Virus record (IMG/VR): IMGVR_UViG_3300043775_000510
Coordinates: 1 to 22,581 of that record
Origin: a virus
Direction: 5' to 3' (one strand)
DNA length: 22,581 nt
The position numbers and the translations under genes are program-made. Positions 18,877-22,581 of the stretch are shown one piece after another. Each line of letters starts with the position of its first letter. The stretch's first letter is position 1. The notes under the pieces were generated by a model that worked only from the letters and a program-made list of their open reading frames with translations, had not been told where the DNA came from and ran no database searches.

Positions 18877-18894
18877 GTGGTCGGGTGTGTCGTT

Positions 18895-18923
18895 TTGACA
18901 TTTTTACCACTTTATGCTAAGAT
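18895..18923 (+). promoter_or_regulatory. Promoter with leaderless start
   Basis: TTGACA (18895-18900), 17 nt, TAAGAT (18918-18923) with an extended TGC. Six nt later comes the ATG at 18930, so transcription should begin at the start codon. Confidence 0.8.
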
Positions 18924-18929
18924 TAAGTT

Positions 18930-19079
18930 ATGAAGAAAACCCCCGAGGAATTACGCAGGCTTATGGAATTACGCCGTAGCAATGCAGCCTCTGCTGTGCC
19001 ATCAAAGAAAAACTATTCTAGGAAAGATAAATGTCAGTCCCTTATGCTAGAATTAAAGAAAGAAAGCGAGGCCACATAA
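18930..19079 (+). CDS. 49-aa basic helical peptide
   Basis: MKKTPEELRRLMELRRSNAA then S-A-V-P-S-K-K-N-Y-S-R-K-D-K-C-Q-S-L-M-L-E-L-K-K. Strongly basic, helical; may bind nucleic acid. The ATG lies 6 nt after a good -10, indicating a leaderless mRNA. A promoter dedicated to this single short gene implies it matters. Function unknown. Confidence 0.7.
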   Translation: MKKTPEELRRLMELRRSNAASAVPSKKNYSRKDKCQSLMLELKKESEAT

Positions 19080-19082
19080 ATA

Positions 19083-19139
19083 ATGGAAAAATGGATGTGG
19101 ATAGCCCTATGGTTACTAATCTTATTTCTGAATGCATGA
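19083..19139 (+). CDS. 18-aa Trp-rich membrane peptide
   Basis: M-E-K-W-M-W-I-A-L-W-L-L-I-L-F-L-N-A, one hydrophobic segment with three Trp. It closes the short operon behind 18930, directly before the CRP-type operator at 19140. Very short, so uncertain. Two other operons end with similar peptides (16096, 17198). Confidence 0.4.
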   Translation: MEKWMWIALWLLILFLNA

Positions 19140-19155
19140 TGTGAGATTTATCACA
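19140..19155. promoter_or_regulatory. CRP/GlxR-type operator 5 (perfect)
   Basis: TGTGA-GATTTA-TCACA, starting 1 nt after the stop at 19139. Centre 78.5 bp upstream of the end of the -10 at 19221. Confidence 0.75.
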
Positions 19156-19196
19156 CCAAAAGCCGTCTCAAATAGTGAGAAATACAACGAATGGAG

Positions 19197-19226
19197 TTGA
19201 AAAATGTCAGTAGGAAATGTTATACT
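19197..19226 (+). promoter_or_regulatory. Early promoter with TGTCAG spacer element
   Basis: TTGAAA region (about 19197-19202), TATACT (19221-19226) with an extended TGT; TGTCAG at 19205-19210, TGTCA 11 nt from the -10. Overlaps a spurious ATG at 19204. Confidence 0.75.
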
Positions 19227-19260
19227 TAATACATACAACAAACTAAAAAGGAGAAACACA

Positions 19261-19425
19261 ATGTCAGTAGCAACCGCAACATACAAGGTAGGCGACACTT
19301 ACACAACACAGAAGTCAAAGGTAACAGGAGTTATTGAGGAAATCACAACTCTTGCAAATGGTAATGTTCGTGTTAAGTTAAATGTAGAGGGAAATACTCG
19401 CTACACAACTTGGACAGCGAAGTAA
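19261..19425 (+). CDS. 54-aa SH3/KOW-like small protein
   Basis: MSVATATYKVGDTYTTQKSK then V-T-G-V-I-E-E-I and N-V-R-V-K-L-N-V-E-G-N-T-R-Y-T-T-W. Start is ATG 19261 behind AAAAAGGAG; an in-frame ATG at 19204 overlaps the promoter. Strand-rich, likely a small barrel, and laid out like the protein at 17564. It forms a single-gene unit with its own operator, promoter and CCTGAGYA hairpin. Function unknown. Confidence 0.74.
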   Translation: MSVATATYKVGDTYTTQKSKVTGVIEEITTLANGNVRVKLNVEGNTRYTTWTAK

Positions 19426-19439
19426 TCTAATTACTTATT

Positions 19440-19464
19440 CCTGAGCAAGAAGTAAAACTGCTCA
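19440..19464 (+). terminator. CCTGAGYA-family 3' hairpin, copy 2
   Basis: CCTGAGCA, 11-nt loop, TGCTCA, 14 nt after the stop at 19425. No T run. Confidence 0.6.
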
Positions 19465-19506
19465 AACACCCCCACTAATAATCCACCAAAGAAAAGAGAT
19501 AAACAG

Positions 19507-19929
19507 ATGGCAAGAGGAAAAGCAATTTCAGTTAAAATACCTACTGCAAGAGTAATCACGGCACTAGAACAATCACTTAATAAGTTAGAACTTGATTGGA
19601 CATCACAAGAAGCAAACGAGGCTAAGTATGAAAAGGCTCGTAAAGCATGGCAGAAAGAAGTTATTGACTATGCCGTAGCAAACATCAAGAAAGCAGAAAA
19701 CTTCCGCACTAACTATCGTCATTGGTCAAACAATCTTAACATTGACTTTGATTTGACAGTTAGCGAAAAAGAAATGCCTAAAGAGCCTGAGAAGGACTTT
19801 GTTACACTACACCAACACTCTTACAATGAGCAGAAAGAGGAAATCTCTAACGCAATCCGTATTCTCAAAATGACAGATGAGGAAGTAGTTAATACCAGCA
19901 CTTACAATGCGGTAGCCCGTTATCTATAA
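19507..19929 (+). CDS. 140-aa helical protein, unknown function
   Basis: MARGKAISVKIPTARVITAL, followed by a long helical, charged body with Y-E-K-A-R-K-A-W-Q-K-E-V, then N-L-N-I-D-F-D-L-T-V, E-P-E-K-D-F and a C-terminal R-I-L-K-M-T-D-E-E-V-V-N-T-S-T-Y-N. The last block looks well conserved in composition and may be a binding surface. No known family. The site AAAAGAG lies before the ATG. It may be transcribed from the 19221 promoter by read-through. A CCTGAGYA hairpin follows 15 nt after the stop. Confidence 0.8.
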   Translation: MARGKAISVKIPTARVITALEQSLNKLELDWTSQEANEAKYEKARKAWQKEVIDYAVANIKKAENFRTNYRHWSNNLNIDFDLTVSEKEMPKEPEKDFVTLHQHSYNEQKEEISNAIRILKMTDEEVVNTSTYNAVARYL

Positions 19930-19944
19930 TTAGATAATAAACGA

Positions 19945-19969
19945 CCTGAGTATGTCGCTAAACTGCTCA
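19945..19969 (+). terminator. CCTGAGYA-family 3' hairpin, copy 3
   Basis: CCTGAGTA, 11-nt loop, TGCTCA. The T at position 5 of the stem pairs with G, so the stem is kept by a G-U pair. Confidence 0.55.
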
Positions 19970-20082
19970 CCTTATACCCTGTGCTCCGTAGGTTCCCTGG
20001 GTGTATGGTTTCGCCAGGCTGATTAGGGCGATAACAGAAATACTATAGAGCCAGATCGCACCATCTGTAAGAAGTGTAACTA

Positions 20083-20107
20083 CCTGAGTAAGTATCAAAA
20101 CTGCTCC
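20083..20107 (+). terminator. CCTGAGYA-family hairpin, copy 4
   Basis: CCTGAGTA, 11-nt loop, TGCTCC; 5 bp kept with one G-U. Not directly behind a coding gene. Confidence 0.5.
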
Positions 20108-20120
20108 CCGCAAGGGTATT

Positions 20121-20142
20121 TGTCAGTGGTACCTAGTACAAT
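20121..20142 (+). promoter_or_regulatory. Early promoter with TGTCAG spacer element
   Basis: TGTCAG from 20121, then TACAAT at 20137-20142, TGTCA 11 nt from the -10. The -35 is weak. No CRP-type site was found upstream. Confidence 0.6.
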
Positions 20143-20172
20143 TAAATTAACCAACTACAGGAAGAGGCCCCC

Positions 20173-20580
20173 ATGGACCAAAACGTAATAGCAACAGAAG
20201 ACTTTCTTAAGTCTCAGATTACAGAAAAAGAACAACGCATTATAGAATTAGAATCACACATTCAAAAAGTTACTACAAGAGACTACAGTACTCGTGCAGA
20301 GTTAGTAGCAATGCGTGACGGTATGCAAGAGTGGACACTAGAAGCATTAGAAAATGAATCTATTGATGAAAGTACTGCAAAAGAAATTGCTGAAATCTGC
20401 AACTTTGATTTAACAAAAGAATTCGAAGTTGAAGTTACAGTCTTGTATTCGATGACAATCAATGCACGTAATGAAGAAGAAGCACAAAACGCAGTGCACG
20501 ATATTGATTTTGATACTGTTCAATACAGTGATGAAAATATTTCATGGCTGAATGCTAGTATTGACAGAATAGATATTTAG
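20173..20580 (+). CDS. 135-aa coiled-coil/alpha-beta protein
   Basis: MDQNVIATEDFLKSQITEKE then a charged coiled coil (about 10-45, Q-R-I-I-E-L-E-S-H-I-Q-K-V). The C-terminal half, F-E-V-E-V-T-V-L-Y-S-M-T-I-N-A-R-N-E-E-E-A, forms a strand-helix pattern related to the small protein at 15868. The ribosome binding site is GGAAGAGG. No enzyme motif. Own promoter and terminator. Function unknown. Confidence 0.8.
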   Translation: MDQNVIATEDFLKSQITEKEQRIIELESHIQKVTTRDYSTRAELVAMRDGMQEWTLEALENESIDESTAKEIAEICNFDLTKEFEVEVTVLYSMTINARNEEEAQNAVHDIDFDTVQYSDENISWLNASIDRIDI

Positions 20581-20595
20581 TAGGGGGCTACTAAT

Positions 20596-20612
20596 AGACA
20601 TATCGGATGTCT
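20596..20612 (+). repeat. Hairpin AGACAT/ATGTCT
   Basis: AGACAT (20596-20601) and ATGTCT (20607-20612) with loop ATCGG; follows the gene at 20173 and precedes the terminator. Confidence 0.45.
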
Positions 20613-20629
20613 TTAAACTAGGTAAGGGC

Positions 20630-20662
20630 CCTAAGCATGGCCATGTAAACTGCTTATTTTTT
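20630..20662 (+). terminator. Terminator; A-U variant of the CCTGAGYA hairpin
   Basis: CCTAAGCA, 13-nt loop, TGCTTA, then TTTTTT (20657-20662). Compared with the family, the second stem pair has changed from G-C to A-U on both sides, a compensatory change. The T run makes this copy a canonical terminator. Confidence 0.7.
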
Positions 20663-20680
20663 ATTTGCTTTAAAAATTTC

Positions 20681-20686
20681 GGCGCC
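20681..20686. repeat. GGCGCC element at operon boundary
   Basis: Fourth GGCGCC copy, preceded by TTC as at 21985. A GCGACACGCCGTGT element follows (20708-20721); its reverse complement shares GACACGG-type sequence with 14989. Confidence 0.5.
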
Positions 20687-20718
20687 CCGCCGATCTGCGT
20701 TTGTCAAGCGACACGCCG

Positions 20719-20734
20719 TGTGATTTACGACACA
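20719..20734. promoter_or_regulatory. CRP/GlxR-type operator 6 (one mismatch)
   Basis: TGTGA-TTTACG-ACACA, centre 78.5 bp upstream of the end of the -10 at 20800. Followed by AAATGTCCGAATT, as after the 16325 site. Confidence 0.6.
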
Positions 20735-20776
20735 GTTAAGAAATGTCCGAATTGCCCTATGTTTAACTATCCCGAT

Positions 20777-20805
20777 TTGCATTTGTCAGTCTATCCTGCT
20801 ACACT
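20777..20805 (+). promoter_or_regulatory. Early promoter with TGTCAG spacer element
   Basis: TTGCAT, 17 nt, TACACT (20800-20805) with an extended TGC; TGTCAG from 20784, TGTCA 11 nt from the -10. Confidence 0.7.
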
Positions 20806-20836
20806 TAGATTAACTACAAAAGAAAGAAGAAAACTC

Positions 20837-21853
20837 ATGGCACATGAACTAGAAACACAAAATGGCGTAGCATCATTTGCATCATTTCGTGAACCTGCTT
20901 GGCATGGATTGGGTACCGTATTTACAGAAGAAAAAACTACAAAAGAAATGTTAGATTTGGCTAACCTTTCTAATTGGAATGTTCGTCTGGAAGATTTGGA
21001 AACTCCATCACATTTAACAAGTGACAAAAATTATCAGTATGTATTGCGTACTAACCCAACAGATACAACACAGACAGACATTCTTGGTGTTGTTGGTGAG
21101 CGATACCATGTAATGCAGAATGAAGATTTATTCTCATTCGGTGATAACATTCTAGACGGCGGAGGTCGTTGGGAAACCGCTGGCTCAATCAAGGGTGGTC
21201 GTGTCGTATTCGGTGCATTAGCATTAGAGCGTGAAACTATCCTAGACCCTAATGGTGTTGCAGATAAGGTAAAGACTTATTTACTTATCAACACATCACA
21301 TGACGGTTCTATTGCAATTCAAGCAAGCATCACACCTGTTCGTGTTGTGTGTGCTAATACTCTTAATCTTGCTCTTGGTTCAATCAAGAAAAAGAATGGC
21401 GTAAAGCAATCATTCAAGATTCGTCACACACAGACCGCAAGCGGTAAGGTTGCCGTTGCTCGTGAGACTCTTGGCCTTGCTCATAAGTACATGGACTCAT
21501 TCGATGTTATGGCTAATGCTATGATTCAGAAAGAAGTTTCTGCTGCACAATTCAATGACATCATTCTTGCTGCATACCCTAAGCCAGAAAAAGATTCTAA
21601 GGGTGCTTTCAAGAAATGGGAAAACAAGGTAGATGTTATCAACGACATTTATACAGGCGAGTTTAATGGAATGATTGCTGGTAATGCTTGGGGTGCGTTC
21701 AATGCACTAACTGAGCGACTAGACTGGTACCGTTCTGCTCGTGGTGGTTCTAACGAATCTATCCTTGCATCAGCATCGGGATTTGACCCTGCTATTAACG
21801 CAGAAAAAAATCGTTTGCTAAAAGTTGTGCAGAATGTAATGTCTCTCGCATAA
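20837..21853 (+). CDS. DUF932 phage/plasmid-like protein
   Basis: 338 residues from ATG 20837 (MAHELETQNGVASFASFREP); the frame upstream to 20720 overlaps the promoter and is rejected. The N-terminal block P-A-W-H-G-L-G-T-V-F, then Y-H-V-M-Q-N-E-D-L-F, G-G-R-W-E-T-A-G-S-I-K-G-G-R-V-V-F and R-V-V-C-A-N-T-L-N-L-A-L are typical of DUF932 (TIGR03299-type phage/plasmid-like protein). The family is often found in phages and plasmids of actinobacteria and others; its biochemical role is not established. It is the largest gene of the right half, with its own operator and promoter. A CCTGAGYA hairpin follows 9 nt after the stop, then tRNA-Asp. Confidence 0.92.
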   Translation: MAHELETQNGVASFASFREPAWHGLGTVFTEEKTTKEMLDLANLSNWNVRLEDLETPSHLTSDKNYQYVLRTNPTDTTQTDILGVVGERYHVMQNEDLFSFGDNILDGGGRWETAGSIKGGRVVFGALALERETILDPNGVADKVKTYLLINTSHDGSIAIQASITPVRVVCANTLNLALGSIKKKNGVKQSFKIRHTQTASGKVAVARETLGLAHKYMDSFDVMANAMIQKEVSAAQFNDIILAAYPKPEKDSKGAFKKWENKVDVINDIYTGEFNGMIAGNAWGAFNALTERLDWYRSARGGSNESILASASGFDPAINAEKNRLLKVVQNVMSLA

Positions 21854-21862
21854 TAATAATTT

Positions 21863-21887
21863 CCTGAGCAAGAATAAAAACTGCTCA
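21863..21887 (+). terminator. CCTGAGYA-family 3' hairpin, copy 5
   Basis: CCTGAGCA, 11-nt A-rich loop, TGCTCA; lies between the DUF932 gene and tRNA-Asp, 6 nt before the tRNA. Confidence 0.6.
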
Positions 21888-21893
21888 CCATTT

Positions 21894-21967
21894 GGTTCCG
21901 TAGCATAGTTGGTTAATGCGCTACCCTGTCACGGTAGAGATCGTGGGTTCAAGTCCCATCGGAGCCG
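21894..21967 (+). tRNA. tRNA-Asp (anticodon GTC)
   Basis: Acceptor stem GGTTCCG/CGGAGCC (one G-U), D arm GCAT/ATGC, anticodon arm CTACC/GGTAG with loop CTGTCAC giving GTC for Asp, T arm GTGGG/CCCAT with loop TTCAAGT, discriminator G. CCA is not encoded (GCAA follows). All four stems fit by hand. Confidence 0.92.
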
Positions 21968-21984
21968 CAAGTAATAAAAAATTC

Positions 21985-21990
21985 GGCGCC
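21985..21990. repeat. GGCGCC element at operon boundary
   Basis: Fifth GGCGCC copy, preceded by TTC and followed at once by the operator at 21994. Confidence 0.5.
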
Positions 21991-21993
21991 TGG

Positions 21994-22009
21994 TGTGATT
22001 TAGATCACA
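21994..22009. promoter_or_regulatory. CRP/GlxR-type operator 7 (perfect)
   Basis: TGTGA-TTTAGA-TCACA. Its end overlaps by 1 nt the palindrome at 22009. Centre 101.5 bp upstream of the end of the -10 at 22098. Confidence 0.7.
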
Positions 22010-22024
22010 TAACATTTTGTTATA
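22009..22024. promoter_or_regulatory. Operator-like palindrome, second copy
   Basis: Exact reverse complement of the 16 nt at 11999-12014. Arms ATAAC/GTTAT flank ATTTT. Confidence 0.55.
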
Positions 22025-22041
22025 AAGTAAATTACGATACA

Positions 22042-22093
22042 TGACATTTTTTCCCAAACCTTATTAAGAACGACTTGACATTTCTCCCAAACC
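22042..22093. repeat. Direct repeat around the promoter
   Basis: TGACATTTTTTCCCAAACC (22042-22060) and TGACATTTCTCCCAAACC (22076-22093) are nearly identical. The second contains the -35 and spacer of the promoter at 22075; the first could be a second or decayed promoter, or both could be operator half-sites. Confidence 0.6.
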
Positions 22094-22103
22094 ATGCGAC
22101 AAT
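22075..22103 (+). promoter_or_regulatory. Promoter with leaderless start
   Basis: TTGACA (22075-22080), 17 nt, GACAAT (22098-22103) with an extended TGC; 6 nt later the ATG at 22110. Same TTGACATTTnTnCC and ATGC pattern as at 18895. Confidence 0.75.
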
Positions 22104-22109
22104 TAATAC

Positions 22110-22271
22110 ATGACCCAAACAATGAGAACGATTGATGAACTAGTCAATGAGATGTACATGGACAACGAAGCACATCTCGAATACATGGAAAACATGAACG
22201 GTGGGGATTGTGATTGTAATATCCACACTACCTTGAATACAATAGTCAAATACTGGTGGGATGAGGAATAA
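22110..22271 (+). CDS. 53-aa acidic protein with CxC
   Basis: MTQTMRTIDELVNEMYMDNE then A-H-L-E-Y-M-E-N-M-N-G-G-D-C-D-C-N-I-H-T-T and K-Y-W-W-D-E-E. Acidic, with a C-x-C and nearby His. Leaderless start predicted from the -10 at 22098. First of a run of overlapping genes. Function unknown. Confidence 0.68.
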   Translation: MTQTMRTIDELVNEMYMDNEAHLEYMENMNGGDCDCNIHTTLNTIVKYWWDEE

Positions 22272-22429
22272 TGTTAGGCTATGAGAGAGATGATTTAGAC
22301 AATATGGTTCTTGCTATTGATTCTGCTTTAACTACCGTGAATCCTGACGATGACCCATGGTTACACAGAAACCTAACACAAGCCTCAGACTTCCTGTCAG
22401 GCCTATGGGCAGAAGGGTACTTTGACTAA
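22271..22429 (+). CDS. 52-aa acidic protein
   Basis: MLGYERDDLDNMVLAIDSAL, then T-T-V-N-P-D-D-D-P-W-L-H-R and a helical end. Starts and ends in TAATG overlaps. The V-N-P-D-D-D-P-W-L-H block resembles a helix-cap in small host-interacting proteins but no family is recognised. Confidence 0.66.
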   Translation: MLGYERDDLDNMVLAIDSALTTVNPDDDPWLHRNLTQASDFLSGLWAEGYFD

Positions 22430-22581
22430 TGTGGACTAAGTATGAGTATCTTTGTACTACTTGTGATGCTTTAATTGAAGTTACCGCCAATGTTCCACAA
22501 GCCTTAGATCCTGACTGCATCTGTGGCCAGGGGAATGTTATTAGAATAAACAAATACCCTGTGACGGACATCACATCAAAC
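22429..22581 (+). CDS. Zinc-ribbon protein, 3' end outside window
   Basis: 51 residues visible, starting MWTKYEYLCTTCDALIEVTA, then D-P-D-C-I-C-G-Q-G-N-V-I: C-x-x-C and C-x-C-G pairs as in FmdB-like zinc ribbons. Starts in a TAATG overlap. The frame is open at the window end. A perfect CRP-type operator (22560-22575) lies inside its visible 3' part. Confidence 0.65.
   Translation, partial: MWTKYEYLCTTCDALIEVTANVPQALDPDCICGQGNVIRINKYPVTDITSN
22560..22575. promoter_or_regulatory. CRP/GlxR-type operator 8 (perfect)
   Basis: TGTGA-CGGACA-TCACA, exact reverse complement of the operator at 15005. Probably serves a unit beyond the window. Confidence 0.65.

Larger units (their letters stand above)
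19930..20172 (+). ncRNA. Non-coding region, candidate structured RNA between two hairpins
   Basis: No gene is supported in these 243 bp. A CCTGAGYA hairpin begins it (19945-19969) and another ends it (20083-20107). Between them ATACCC and GGGTGTAT (about 19974-20005), TGGTTTCGCCA and CGCC...GGGCG can pair, suggesting a folded RNA. I found no tRNA cloverleaf. A second hairpin copy directly after a non-coding segment suggests the segment is a separate RNA unit. Confidence 0.35.

Noticed and set aside
19204-19260. Upstream ATG of the 19261 gene
   Set aside because: It overlaps the TGTCAG element and -10, so it lies before the transcription start.
19975-20080. A second tRNA
   Set aside because: No cloverleaf with a T loop and anticodon stem could be drawn.
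20720-20836. N-terminal extension of the DUF932 gene
   Set aside because: It overlaps the operator and promoter; DUF932 homology begins after ATG 20837.
21894-21967. Attachment site at the tRNA gene
   Set aside because: No second copy of the tRNA 3' end and no integrase seen in the window.
22332-22574. Minus-strand frame at the right end
   Set aside because: Antisense to the overlapping plus-strand genes at 22271 and 22429.

Overview
The window looks like part of the genome of a tailed double-stranded DNA phage (or a prophage or metagenomic phage contig). It is AT-rich, densely packed, has one gene for a signal-bearing lytic enzyme, a long block of tail-fibre-like genes, one tRNA and many very small overlapping genes. 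The host cannot be named with certainty. An actinobacterial host fits best: several genes have a -10 hexamer exactly 6 nt before the ATG (leaderless transcripts, common in Actinobacteria), TTG and GTG starts occur, and the operators match the CRP/GlxR consensus. CRP sites also occur in other phyla, so this is an inference.

Left part (1 to about 11,900), read mostly on the minus strand, is the late tail/adhesin module. It has Ig-like/BppU-like small proteins, Fn3-domain proteins, a collagen-like protein, a protein with a long Pro-Pro-Val-X repeat, and other beta-rich structural proteins. Extended -10 elements (TGnTATAAT) lie in many of the gene junctions. Inside this module is a tightly overlapping cassette (7871 to 4478): a six-cysteine protein, a prolyl-4-hydroxylase-like 2OG-Fe(II) dioxygenase, a glycosyltransferase with a DxD motif, a MycE-like sugar O-methyltransferase and two further paralogous 2OG-Fe(II) dioxygenases. 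A plausible reading is that it modifies proline-rich or collagen-like virion proteins, or a host glycan. At 967 a plus-strand lysozyme/transglycosylase-like gene with a signal peptide has its own promoter, a 5' hairpin and a terminator.

Middle part (about 11,900 to 14,950) has genes on both strands: two DUF6065-like proteins (a third copy is at 1576), a third six-cysteine protein, a single-TM coiled-coil protein (holin-like candidate), and small zinc-ribbon or Cys-rich peptides.

Right part (about 15,000 to the end), read on the plus strand, looks like the early or accessory region: short operons of 17 to 140 aa proteins joined by ATGA/TAATG overlaps, a DUF932 (TIGR03299-type) protein and tRNA-Asp. 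The striking feature is the shared control architecture. Most units have a perfect or near-perfect TGTGA-N6-TCACA operator (seven perfect, two with one mismatch), a promoter with TGTCAG at a fixed distance from the -10, and many end in a hairpin of the family CCTGAGYA-N10-13-TGCTCA that shows compensatory changes, often followed by a GGCGCC element. DnaA-box matches at 16188, 16202 and 17416 suggest a replication origin or DnaA control. I regard this repeated regulatory cassette and the hydroxylation/glycosylation cassette as the two most interesting systems here.
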